A DNA stretch of 64,000 bases, from contig OZ017761.1 of the NCBI GenBank assembly GCA_963969365.1, positions 1,922,001-1,986,000 on the forward strand, given 5' to 3'. The notes under the pieces were generated by a model, which was given only the letters and a program-made list of their open reading frames with translations, made no database searches and was not told the DNA's origin. This document shows, piece by piece, positions 1-10,468 of this stretch (position 1 is the first letter of the stretch; each line of letters begins with the position of its first letter). This stretch comes from Asterochloris sp. CNOR1 (Eukaryota; Chlorophyta; Trebouxiophyceae; Trebouxiales; Trebouxiaceae). Made by a program: the position numbers and the translations under genes.

Positions 1-27
1 CTGGCAGCACGCTGATGCCACCTGCAG

Positions 28-321
28 GCTGGCTCCTCAGGAGGCTCCAACAAGCGTTTGAGCACGGCAGAGATTGAGGAGCTCCTAAAACAGCTCGTCG
101 TGGATGGCTGGCTTGCGCACACGCCAGAGAGGTCAGGCTGCTACAGCATCGGGGTGAGCCACTGGTTTGAACACTGCACCCATGTTGAGCTGCACTAGTT
201 GCTTCAGCTGGTGTTGTGCCTGATTCTGCAGGTCAGGACCTTTTTGGAGCTTGGTGGCTTCTTGAAGGAACTGCCTGAGCTGCCAGAGGACACACAGAGA
301 GCCTGGGAGCGCGTGCTGTAA
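28..321 (+). CDS. NSE1: NSE1-like SMC5/6 complex subunit, 3' end only
   Basis: Two exons, 28-153 and 232-321, are joined in phase by GTGAGC and a TGCAG acceptor. The left end is cut by the window. The product reads as the second winged-helix segment of NSE1 (NSMCE1): a helix beginning LSTAEIEELLKQLV, then DGWLAH, then a CYSIG/VRTFLELGG strand-helix junction. In known family members NSE1 is part of the SMC5/6 DNA-repair complex, bound to NSE3 and NSE4. Here the frame ends at TAA 319-321 right after the ERVL helix, and family members normally continue with a C-terminal RING-like zinc-binding domain. No Cys-rich continuation was found in the next few hundred bases, so the gene is truncated, uses an exon I missed, or genuinely lacks the RING. 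The fold assignment is from motif memory. Confidence is good for the exons and moderate for the name. Confidence 0.62.
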
Positions 322-1387
322 TTCACCATCCAGCCCCTGTGTAGACCATGCACTTTGGCTTGATGGTGGGCCCTTACTTTATTGATACCATTATATGATA
401 AAGGCGGCACCACCGCTGTTTGCCAGTTCCGTGATTCAACATTGCTGGCTCAGAACCTGTGGACCACTGAATAGAGCACATCGGTCGCTTTCACCAAACA
501 CCTTAAACGAGGAGTTGGACAACCTCACCTGGACATGAACGTATACAGCACCGGCACTCAGCCCGAAGGGTGCTGACAGGTTACAGACTGCACTTGCTCA
601 GGTGCTTCACCAATACAGGGCATTTTGTGCTTGTATGGCATCTCACAATGTTGCGAGCATCCTGCCCAGGCGCAAGCTCTCCTGGATTGCTCATGCAGAC
701 TGCCTTGCTGTCAACTGCTTCTGCCACCTCCAGGACCAGCTACAAACTTCCCAGTCATGGGAGTCCTGCAGACTTCACGTCACGCCCTGCAGGGAGCTGC
801 CTGCGGAGGCAGCCACAGGAGCTGGCCTCCCTCAGTGCTGACGTCTGTGCGGTGGGCAGCGTATCTCACGGACCGAGGGTCCTGCCTGTGCTGCAAGGCT
901 GCCTCCACCATCCATGGTGGCCGAAGGTGAACTTTGCTTAAGGAGCGCTGCCCCTTTGTCGTCCCAGTGGCGCCCACAGCCAGCACCTGGTCAGTCCTTG
1001 AGGCAGCATGAGCTGTCGACTGAGCGATACGCCAAGGCTGCAGGGCCAGGTGGTTTGCGCCTGTTTCTGGCCACGTCTCACGAGACAGGCGGGTGGCTGG
1101 CAGGCTTGCCCTGGAACTTCAGACGGTCACCTCAGGCCCCAGCTGGAAGTTGCTTCCACCCGTCTGCGTGGGCTTTGTCCATCATAGCAGCAACCTTGGT
1201 CCTGACTGCCCTGCGAGCCACCCATGCGCCTCGGCAGGCGTGGGATGGGGCACAACAGAAATCGGTCAGCTCTCGAAGGCGCCACCATGCATGTGCCGCC
1301 TGCAGAGTCCATGCACTGCCCCAGTGCTGCAGCTGGCCTTGGCAGTTGGCAGCATGTCGAGCTGGGCAAGCTTCGTGCTGTGCAGGC
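322..1387. other. Intergenic region without a supported gene
   Basis: This stretch lies between the NSE1-like stop and the first plausible exon of the next plus-strand gene. Long overlapping open frames occur on both strands between about 570 and 1480, but they overlap each other, start at non-ATG codons and show no family similarity, as expected for GC-rich DNA. A promoter or unrecognised 5' exons of the downstream gene may be here. Confidence 0.4.
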
Positions 1388-4300
1388 ATGGACCTCGCTC
1401 CGCAGCAGCCCCGAGCGTCGATGCCCTCAGTGGCTGGCACAGTGGGCGCCCTCAGCCGCATGCTGACCGGCATGGTCACCATGGGAGCCTACAGAGCAGT
1501 GCTGGGGTGTGCCAAGCCGACGGCCTCTGTGGCCACAGAGCCCCCGCCACGGACGCAGGTGGCAGTCGACATCAAGCCCCTGCAGCAGCTGGATAGCATT
1601 GTGCATGTGGTGAGTTTGAGTGATAGGGAAGTGGGGTGCGGGCCGTGAAACGTGCATCTGGCTTGCTGCACTTCTTGCCATGGCCAGGTGACGGTATACA
1701 CCAAGTCCCTGCAGCAGTTGGACAGCAGCATGCAGCACTGTGACGTTTTCAATGCAAGGGTCTAGGGGCTGGAGGTCGCAGTCTTGTCTGCAGCAGCTGA
1801 AGTGCATCCTGAACATGAGTGTGAGGGCACCTTGACCGTGCACAGGGCTGGCCTGCAGCCTCATGTGGGCAGGTGGCAGTTGGCAGCAAGTCCCTGCAGC
1901 AGCTGGACAGCATCTGGCTTGTGGTGTGTCCACAGGGGTGGGGCTGGCTGCAGCTTGCTGGAACAGATGCTCTCCCTCTGTCAGGCCTGCCTTCCAGGGG
2001 CTGTGCAGGCCCCTGTTCTGCCATGCAGATATGTAGCTCAGCCTGGCAGAGTCCAACGGCTGGGTCGCTCAAATGAAGCCGAAGGCCTTTGACTGTACAG
2101 TGACAAGTGGTGCTGATTGCCTGCAGGACACAGACCTGAGCATGGCCGAGGTCCAAGCAGCGGTGGAGTGCACGACCCGCATTCCCCCGTCCCGCCAAGC
2201 CCTGATGGTGTGTGAGGAGCGCCGGCGCAGCGATGGTCTTTCGAGCAGCCTGGGAGCCCAGCTGCAACATTTTGCAAAGCAGCTTGGCTCACGGGAGGAG
2301 GCCTACAAGATGGTGCTTGGGTGCACCAAGTTTGTGCTATTGTCTGAGGCGCTCAACAGGTGAGCATTGCCTGCAGACATGTGACCTGGCGTGGTGCCGA
2401 ATGCCCTTGCTGAAGAGTCTGTGCTGGCACTTCAGATGCATATGCCCTACAGCTGCCCAGCTCGCCTACACAGAGACCAATAGCAGCGTGGTGCCTGGTT
2501 GCCCCTGCCCTCACAAGTCACCCCTTAGCTGCCGTTCATCAATATCAGGATGGTTGCTGTGGTTGGTGTGCCCTGCCTGTAGGTCTGCTGTAAACCTTGG
2601 CTTTTGCCATCAGACAGGCGGCCTCACAGCTGTCTGCAGGGAGGCCTCGCGGCAGGCTTGCACAGGCCTGCAGTCAGGTCTGCTGAGACAAGCCACCCCT
2701 GCCCTCACAAGCTGCCTCACGGCTCAGAAACCCTAAGGGGTTTAGTCCCTGCTGCAGGGAGGTCTCAGGGCGCGGCCTGCTGGGGCTCCTCAAGTGCTCC
2801 GTGGCAGAGCGTCTGAAGGATGCCTCCTCCCAGGGCATGCCCGGCCTGAGCCTGCGAGTGTACACCATGCAGGGGCAGACCTTCCTGCTGGAAGTGGTGA
2901 GCCAGGGCTGGTGCATAGTCCACTGGTGTTGGCCCTGGCGGCATGCCTGGGGTGGAGCTTGCGTGTGTGCAGGGCTTAGCTCTGTCCAATTCTGCATGTC
3001 AAAGCCCGCACCCACTGGCCTACAATCGCAGACGTGTTGCCAATGGCCAGGTGTCAAACACTGCACCCGCTTGCCTACAATTGCAGAGGCGTTGCCAATG
3101 GCAGGGCATTGACAGTGAGTCTTATGGCCACCGCTGGCTGCACTGAGCCAGGTCAGGAGCACCTGCTCTCCCGGCCACCGCTGGCTGTACAATTGTCAGT
3201 CTGTGCCTGCAGGACCCAGAGGCTTCCCTGAGCAACCTGCAGAAGCTGGTGTTCTCCACCACAGGCGTGCGCACACAGCACCAGCGTCTGGTTGTGGAAG
3301 GTGAGCACAGCGTTTGGCAGTGCCTGTCCGGCCTGCAATCACACATCAAGCTGCATCAGCGCTTGGTTTTGAAGGCACGCATTTTCACTGAAAGCGTGAG
3401 CTTTCCTCTGATGAGTGAAGTGCTGAAGAGCTGTGGGCTGGTAGCACCCTGTTTGAATGGAATCACTGCATTTCTCAGCTGCTCCTGGCTTTTGCTAAGA
3501 CAGAGTAAGGAGTACTTGTCATGACAGCCGCAATCTGAAACATGTCTTTCGACTTTTGCTTCTTGTCTGCCAGCACTTGCCCTCTGCCTGGCCCATTCCC
3601 AGGGATGACAATATCAGCATATGATAGTGGAGGGGAGCCTGTCTTATTGCTCATCTGTCCTTTGCTCTGCTGCCTGCCCAAACACTGCCACGTGCTGGGC
3701 TGCTTCTGAGTGTCACTCCGCGCTGCCGCTGCTGAGTGATGGAGAACAGCCATTGTGCAGCAGCAATTCTTGCTGAGCCTGGATTTTGCTTGTTTCTGCA
3801 TTTGGCTTGGCTCCATCCTCATGTGAGCTACCGGTACCAGTTGCCTTGTGGTAAGATACATGTCTTCTCTCTCTCACAACTTGCGATGTGCGCTGCTTTC
3901 TCTGCTCACCCATAACTACTGTGTGCTGTCTGCTGCAGAGAAGGAGGCTCCCACAGCGCTGACACACCTGAGCAACAACCTGCTGCTGACCAGCTACAAC
4001 AGCCTCCGTGCAGCAACAGGGCTTCTGGTACAGGTGCGCCAGACATGGCTGTTAAGCATGTGTGCAGTCAGGACTGCACGCAGGGTATGGGCTGCGATTG
4101 TGAAGCTGGTCACTTTCAAATCTGGCCACCCACCAACACCATGTCAGCCTCAGGTTTCCAACTGGCGCATGCACAGATGCGCCAGTCCCCACCCGCCGTC
4201 CCTCCGTCGCAGCACTGGCTGTGTCCACCACCAATGCCTGCCCTGCATGCAGAGGCATCTAACTGTGCTGGTGGCTGTGCTGCACAGTTTGCTGCAATGA

Positions 4301-5107
4301 CTTGTGTCCCATATACTCTGAGCAGTGCCAAGTAAACAATTCCAGCCACCAAACAGATGACAAGAAGCCATCAAGGTTGCATATGCCACCTGGAGCAGTG
4401 ATGCAAACATCGTCACAACTGAGTTGTTCATGCTGGCTTGCAGGGCAAGAGTCGCCTGGGGCAGTGGCTGCGGGGGGACGTCACCTTCCCACTGTCAGTC
4501 ACGCTGCAGACGGGGCAGTCCTTGAGGACAGTGCAGCTGCGTGTGGTGAGTCATGCAGGCATTGCGCGGTGCGTGGCTTTGCAAATTGGTCGTGCACGCA
4601 GTGCCATGTCTGCCGTAGTGCATCTCACCCTGCTGCTCAGACCTGCTCTGGTGTAAGCATGCAGAACCCCTCGCTTTTCCTGGCACTGACCCTGACTGCT
4701 GTGGGCTGTGTGCCTTCAAAGCTGCCTCACGGTTGCCATCACTGGGCCACAGATCTGGTGGTGTGAGTTCGAGGGGATCTCTCACAGCCTCTCCCCTTGC
4801 CTCAGCAATCTTCACAAGCAAACCCAGGCCAACATGCTGCGCCTGCACCTGCCCATGCCGACGTGTCTTGCCGCAGACCGGCGACATGACGCTGGACCAG
4901 CTGCAGCAGATGGCGGCCATTGAGGCAGAGCGTATCGTGCCAGCTTTGCCCGGCATCACCGCTCCCACGCTGCCAGCCACCAGCCTGACAGGGCTCGTCC
5001 TGCCAGGTCCGTCAGAGGTGCCTGCCCTGGCAGCAACAGCCTACAAGCCAGATGAGGATGATGACTCAGCTAGTAGTCAGGGCAGGTGTGCCCCACACCT
5101 GATCTAG
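1388..5107 (+). CDS. Unrecognised multi-exon protein with ubiquitin-like segments
   Basis: Frame-consistent exons are 2127-2359, 2758-2896, 3213-3300, 3939-4027 (or 4033), 4444-4545 and 4877-5107, ending in TAG 5105-5107. The ATG at 1388 and the exons before 2127 are guesses. The join at 2896/3213 gives LRVYTMQGQTFLLEV followed by DPEASLSNLQKLVF and QHQRLVVE. This resembles the first strands, helix and third strand of a ubiquitin fold (compare MQIFVKTLTGKTITLEV in ubiquitin). An earlier exon, with MAEVQAAVE and IPPSRQALM, has a similar helix-strand pattern, so two ubiquitin-like modules are possible. The C-terminus is Pro/Ala-rich with an acidic DEDDDS stretch. No Gly-Gly end is visible, so it is not an obvious processed modifier. 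I do not recognise the family; a ubiquitin-like adaptor or scaffold is the best guess. Confidence 0.5.
1557..1919 (+). repeat. Three direct repeats of a CAGGTG...CTGCAGCAG(T/C)TGGA unit
   Basis: Near-identical segments begin at about 1557, 1685 and 1871. Each starts AGGTG(G/A)C(A/G)GT, runs through AAG(C/T)CCCTGCAGCAG and ends with TGGA(T/C)AGCA. Spacing is about 128 and 186 bp. Each copy begins with a potential splice site (CAGGTG) and carries an internal TGCAG acceptor, so they look like copies of one exon-intron boundary near the 5' end of the ubiquitin-like gene. Confidence 0.7.
3003..3110 (+). repeat. Tandem pair of about 55 bp inside an intron
   Basis: Two adjacent copies share CACCC(A/G)CT(T/G)GCCTACAAT followed by GCAGA(C/G)G(T/C)GTTGCCAATGG. 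They lie in the intron between the exons ending at 2896 and beginning at 3213. Each contains an AAT(C/T)GCAG acceptor-like signal. A shorter pair, GGCCACCGCTGGCTG, follows at about 3126 and 3174. Confidence 0.7.
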
Positions 5108-5740
5108 CCCTCTGCTTGAGGCAAGTCAGCCACCAATAGTCCGGGCAGGAGCGCCTCGCATCCCCCTGCTGTCTACCCTTGGCAAGTCGACCACCAGCAT
5201 TGCCTCCCGCCCGACACAAGGCGTGCTGTCCAAGCATCGGCCTGCTGTACCACTGCCCCAGCATTCCCTCTGTATGTTTGATTGGGCGCCAGCTCCTAGC
5301 CGTTGCAGGGGGCAGGAACAAGACCCCCGCAACATGACATTTGTGTACAGAAAGCAGCAGATCTAACGCATGCCATGTGAGCTTCCCATCCTGAAGATGC
5401 CAGGCGCTAAAGTGTGTGCGAGTGTGCTGCTTTCATTTGCTGTGATATCACAGCTGACCCTGCTAAGTGTTTTGATTAGCCTGATATATGCTGTGGCGGC
5501 ACTAGTGCCCCCCGCAGCTTTGTCCAAATCGGGCTCTAGGCCCCCAAAAAGTTTGCGTCACCGATAGCTTCCCCTGCTTTGTTCACCTGCACACTTGGCA
5601 CGCCATGTCAATCAGCTGTCACGTCCTGATGTGAGTCTTGCACAGTCCATCACTTGAATGTCTCAACACTTGATTTGAATGAAACAAGTTCTTATCATGG
5701 TGGTCAAGACTGGGTACGCCTCCATTATTGTGAAAGTCGC
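5108..5740. other. Convergent intergenic region
   Basis: This lies between the stop of the plus-strand ubiquitin-like gene and the stop of minus-strand GPAT9, so it should hold both 3' untranslated regions. An ATG-initiated open frame at 5370-5567 (+) would encode 65 residues with a hydrophobic central stretch (LLSFAVISQLTLLSVLISLI). It has no recognised relative and may be chance. I see no other structure. Confidence 0.45.
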
Positions 5741-8700
5741 TTAAGCCATGGGCCCAACGGGGCTCTTGGGACTGTCCGCCTCATTGTTGTCAACTGGAAG
5801 ATCATCAGCAACGCCATCAAGATGGCGTTGTAGCAGCCCAGCAAACGCTTGTCGGCGCTTCTCTACGAGGTCTGGATGCTGCAGGCACAGCAGGCAGGAG
5901 CTCAAGTGTCAAGGAGACCAGCAGTAGCCCTTGAACCAGGAGACCGACCACAAGTTGGGTGTAGGCTCCTTGCACCTGAGGACCAAGTCTCAGCTCAGGC
6001 ATAGCAGTCTTTCGTGACAGCCACACACTAGCAAGGCAGTGGCCCTAAGCATGTCAGCCTCAACTTTGCAACCTGCGTTGCATTCGTCCAAGGTGCTCAT
6101 CCCTACTCCAGCAAGATAGAGCATGCCATATGTGCTGCCAGAAGCGTTGTTCAATGCCCTGCCTGAGCTCTCACTTGCAAAATGCAGAGCAGGGGAGGTA
6201 CACATGCTGCAGCACAGGAGCACCTGAGGCCCAAAAAGGTCGCTGCTACTGACACCAACCATCTGCCCTCTATTGGCCTGCCGCTTATCGATTTGAAGAC
6301 GGGTTTTCCCAAAGCTCATCTTGTCTTCCAGGATGCAATCTCTGAGCTGTCTGCCCCAGGGGGCAATGCACACAACGACTTTGACATCAGCACTTGCTTG
6401 GCCAGCGATTCATTGACGTATGAGCGCTGCTCCCCCTCAGGCCCCATGCTCTCTGGGCATGTAGCACCTGAGGTCCCTGTCCCCCTGAGGCAATGTGCAG
6501 CGTGCCAGCCAGCTGCACTTTCCGAGCCATTTGTTTCAAAGCTCGCCTGCTTTCCCAGGTTGTTGATCAGGATGCCAGACATCTTGAGTTGCGAGGCCGG
6601 ACACTGACTGATGTACAGGCACTGCTCGCCCAGCTCACCTTTACGTCCAGGATGTCCACTCCCAGGATGTCGTACTCGCTTGAGGTCTCCGTCCCATGGC
6701 GCAATGTGCAGCCAAATATCGAATATTGGCATTTGCTTGTGGAGGCTCACCTTCATGTGCAGGATGTCCGATCCCAGGATGTAGTACTTACCTGAGGTCT
6801 CCGTCCCGTGCGCAGTGTGCAGCCAGGTATCAGCACTTGCTTGTGAGAGCTCACCTTCACCCCCAGATTGTAATATTTGAGGTACCCGTCCCAGGGGGCA
6901 ATGCGCAGGTTGGCGCGCTGCGCGATGCTGCCTTGCACGCGCTCAGCAAACTGCTGGCTGCTCTCCCCCGGGCGCTTGCTCGTGGGCTCCAGGAAGTAGA
7001 CATCGCACACCACCGCCCAGCTGGTCATCAGCTTCAACTGCAGCATTGCCATGGCACAACTTGTTGATGCTGTGAGGGTCCCTTTTGGCTTCTGTACAGC
7101 CTTGTTAGTCAATGTTGCAGGACCGGTCAGGACTCTGCTTCACAGGCAGCTTCTGAGGAGGAGCAGACGCCAGCAACGACTGGCACAGGCAGGTGGCCAC
7201 CTCGGCGTCACCCCACGCTGCAGCAGAGGTCTTTCTGCAGAGGCTTGCCACGGATGTTGCCGTACAGCCTCAGGGTGTGGCCCAAGAGCAGGTGCTCTTG
7301 CAAAGGGTACAGGCCAGGATGCTGGTCAGCGCTGCACTTCACGGTCTCACCAGGTGCTGCGTGAAGGACTGCCGCCGGCTATTCCAGAAGGCGTCCACAA
7401 ATATTTTGTTGTACTTGATGGCAACAGGGCAAACAGTGGCGTCCAGGTCAAATGCTCCCCTGCAGCGCACATTGCACCAGAAGTATCAATGGCAGCTCCT
7501 CAACACAGCTCCACTGCAGGGCACTACGTTGCCTTGCAGCCATGCAAGACAGCCCTTGTGAACAGAGTGCAGGGCACAGTACGCCTGAAGGGCAACCAAG
7601 CCAGCTCATTTGAGTGTCTCAGTGCCCAGATGTCTGTAGGGGTGCCATTGAGGCAAAATCAAGGCAGCTCCCCCCACACAGCTTGCATGGCGCTGTGCAC
7701 CACACCTGACCACATTGCACTGCTGACAGAGCGGCAGTCACACATAGCGTTCCACACAGACACATGCAGCTGAAGGCAGCTCGTCGAGACAGGCTTGCTA
7801 GGTCAGCGGTGCTCTGTTCATGGTCGCGCTGCAAGGTGGAAGGACACAGGGGGCCCAAAACAACTCCTGATCGCTCGCTGTCACCCAGCCAGCATCCCCA
7901 CTGATGGCAACATCAGAAGGGAGGGTGGCCTCACCACAATGACGCACAGCTTGGATTACAAGCTGGTGCCCTCAGGGCTGCAAACCCCTACAATTACAGG
8001 CGCCCACCTCTTGAACATGACACAGTACTCATTGTTCACGCAGGTGCCCTCTGGGAAGATGAGCAGGGGGGTTGTGTCGGGGGAGGCCACATGCGCCTTC
8101 ATGCGCTCCCCCACCAGGCGTCGATCGCTGGACTGCAGGGCAACAGAGGTGCTTTGCACTGGCATGTACAGGAGATGGCGTGTGTCAGAGCCCTGTGCTT
8201 GCCTGCCAGACGCAGAGTGCTGGACTGCACAGCAGGGGCACTAAGATGCTGCAATTGGGCTTGTGTGGCATTGGGCCTTGTGCAGCGCTGTGATTGCACA
8301 CCAGGCTGGATGGATGGCAGGCAGGGGCACAGAAGTGTGGCGACACTGTGGCATGTGCAAGGCTGGGAGAGGCTACAGCACAAGGCTGGACTGTCAGGCG
8401 AGGAGAGCTGTACTGCAGGGGCATAGAAGGATGGCTTGACTTGGCACATGGGCGTCTGCATCGTTGGGCCTGCTGCAGCCCATTCTGCCTGTCAGGCGCC
8501 AGGCGCTGGCTTGCCAAAACATGCAGTGAGACCACAGTTGTGCTTGCTTGAATGTCAGCCTGGAAGACTTCTTGAGGCGTGTCCACCATGCGCTGTCTGC
8601 TGCTATGCAGAGTCAAGAAGCACTGGGGCCTGGGGCTCACTGCTGAGGATATGCTGCAGGGCCCCAGAAGACAGGAGATGCTACTCAGACGGCAGGCACT

Positions 8701-10468
8701 CAAACTTGAAGCTCGGCGTCTCATCCGCAGGCCCCTGGCAGCTGCGCAGATGCCATGCAGCAACTGCCTAATCGGCAGCTTACAGCCAGGCAGGCGTGAG
8801 CCACCTCGGCCGGCAGATGTGCAGCAGTGGCAGCCGCATTACCCTGACAGTGGGGACTTGGGCAGAGTGCAGGCATGACGGCTTGCTCCACAAAGAACCT
8901 GCCTGCCCACCTCGTTACGGTTGAACCAAAGGCAGCCCAGGCAGTTGAGCACGCGTGTCTGAATGAAGGCAATCCAGCCGGCGTGCAGCTGCATGATCAC
9001 TGCAACACAGGTGTCACGAGGTAAGCGCTGGTGTGTGCAGCGGCGGTGGTCTCTCCAAATGACCTGGCTGAGCAGCAAGCTGACGTCGGGCCATGCTCTG
9101 TGTGCAACCCAAAGTCATGTCTGCTGCACTACCACCGTACAGCCCACAAAGCATGTGAAAATGCTGCAAGGAGCACTGCAAGGCCACCGCAGCAAAGCCG
9201 GAGCACATGTCAGCTGCAACCATAGCTCAGAGGTGAGTGCAGCTGCTGCACACAGCAGCAGCCCCAGCACGGGTGCAGACCCTTCACAGTTCACCTGCAA
9301 AGGGGCTGTAGGCTGTCAAGATGATGTAATCGATCATTGAGGTGTGGTTGCACACCCACACATGGTTGGGGCGGTTGACCGGTCTGGGCCCATGGTAGCG
9401 CACCACCCCAGTCCAGGAAGCCACAAAAATGCTGCACTGGAACTGCACCAGGGCACGCTCCAGCGAGGCACATCGCTGCTTGTCCTGCAGGCAGGGGCAG
9501 GAGCGATCAGTGCGGCGCCAGGCTGGCAGCATCAGGCTCGTCTTCCGCTGCTGGCTACAGTCTGGCTCTTGCTGCTGTGGCAGGATGCACGCCGTCACGG
9601 CAGTCCTGGTCCTTGACACCACTGCAACATGTGCTGCTTGACACTGACATGCAGGCACCCACCTTCACGACCACGTGGACTGTGAAGAAGGCCAGGAAGA
9701 AGAGCACAAAGCCTCCAAGGAGCAGCACCAGCCTGCATACAGGACGATCAAACATAGATAAAGACCAGGGGCGTCCATAGAGACCAGTGCCGCATGCTCA
9801 GAGTCTGCATGGAGACGTGCAGATTTGCAGCATGGCTGATTGCACGAATGGCCTGCTCGTTTGCTGCTGCAGTTGCATGAACGCATGGGCAATGTCCCGA
9901 ACTCAATGACGGTAGATGTCATGCAGCTACCATAGAGAGAACACCTCACCTGAGGGGAAAGAGAATGCCGTATCGCACGATTACCCCCAGCAGCCAGACT
10001 GGGAACAGGTAGACATTCCAGTTCCAGGGATCAGAGGAGGCGGACTGGAAGCACCTGCAGCAGAGCAGCCGGGCTTGTGTGCTGCTGTAGCCACCAGGCA
10101 GCAGCACATGCACAGACGCGGCCCAGTGGCCCTTGGGGGTGCCTGCAGCAAGCCAGCAGATGCAGGACAGCCTTAGGTGCAGCAGCCTTCATGATGCAGC
10201 AGCAGCAAAGCACAGGGTGAGCGCAGCAGTCGCCCAGCCCAGTGCACACTTTTGACAGCCCCCATGACGTACGTGCCTGCAGCAAGCCCCCAGATGCAGG
10301 ATGGCCCTTGATTGCAGCACCTGCACAGCACAGCTGCAGCAAAGCCCATGGTCGTGCTGCTGCTGCCGTCTTGATGAACTCTCACAAATCGCTTGCCTGA
10401 GGAAGGAGTCGTCGACCACAGCCGCTGCAGCATCGGTCAGCAGCGAGCTGATGTCCAGGGCATCACAC
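5741..10468 (-). CDS. GPAT9: GPAT9-type glycerol-3-phosphate acyltransferase
   Basis: Nine exons keep one frame: 10468-10397, 10054-9950, 9732-9663, 9484-9295, 8999-8911, 8132-8008, 7459-7351, 7037-6855 and 5878-5741 (TAA 5743-5741). They encode about 360 residues, close to plant GPAT9. In order the protein shows DISSLLTDAAAAVVDDSF; the DPWNWNVYLFPVWLLG segment leading into the first membrane span; a second hydrophobic span (LVLLLGGFVLFFLAFF); SWTGVVRYHGPRP; the catalytic NHTSMID (the NHX4D block); GCLWFNRNE; the FPEGTCVNN substrate block; CPVAIKYNKIFVDAFW; and APWDGYLKYY. GPAT9 makes lysophosphatidic acid in the ER membrane, the first step of glycerolipid and oil synthesis. The initiating exon is not resolved: the first visible exon begins in phase 2, so coding sequence lies upstream, perhaps in charged open frames at 10.9-11.3 kb. 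The exon ending at 10397 uses a GC donor (CAG/GCAAGC). Confidence 0.93.
6340..6900 (-). repeat. Array of degenerate copies of the GPAT9 exon end and donor
   Basis: The penultimate GPAT9 exon ends with codons for ATTGCCCCCTGGGACGG (APWDG), a Tyr-Leu-Lys stretch and AAG before GTGAGC. Related copies follow in the last intron, with their APWDG-like cores near 6793, 6680, 6470 and 6350 (plus-strand coordinates). The 6793 and 6680 copies keep a CATCCTGGGA(T/G) segment and an AAGGTGAGC-like donor. None is needed for the frame, because the true exon at 6855 joins the last exon at 5878 in phase 0. Confidence 0.75.
8120..8430 (-). repeat. Repeated acceptor region upstream of the GPAT9 FPEGT exon
   Basis: The functional acceptor is CCTGCAG/TCCAGCGATCGACG at 8132. 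Upstream on the minus strand, similar units occur near 8214 (GTGCAG/TCCAGCACTCTGCG), about 8305 and about 8388. All four contain a CC(C)TGC-rich tract and TCCAGC, and the three upstream ones also share a (G/A)TGCCCCTG block. Spacing is roughly 80-90 bp. They are copies of the intron 3' end plus the first bases of the exon. Confidence 0.65.
10141..10345 (-). repeat. Two direct repeats in a GPAT9 intron
   Basis: Plus-strand copies start at about 10141 and 10277. They share GTGCCTGCAGCAAGCC, CAGATGCAGGA and the later GCAGCAGCAAAGC or GCTGCAGCAAAGC motifs. They lie in the intron between the exons at 10468-10397 and 10054-9950. Their function is unknown. Confidence 0.6.

Noticed and set aside
570-1650. 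Several overlapping open frames of 80-240 codons on both strands
   Set aside because: They overlap one another, mostly start at GTG or TTG, and show low-complexity Cys/Ala/Gly/Arg composition typical of GC-rich non-coding DNA. None has a recognisable motif.
4806-4876. Extra exon 4806-4862 in the ubiquitin-like gene
   Set aside because: It is in phase and has an acceptor, but it would leave an intron of only 14 bp before the exon at 4877.
5370-5567. 65-residue hydrophobic ORF as a small membrane protein gene
   Set aside because: It starts with ATG and has a hydrophobic stretch, but there is no similarity, splice context or conservation to support it. It is mentioned only in the intergenic entry.
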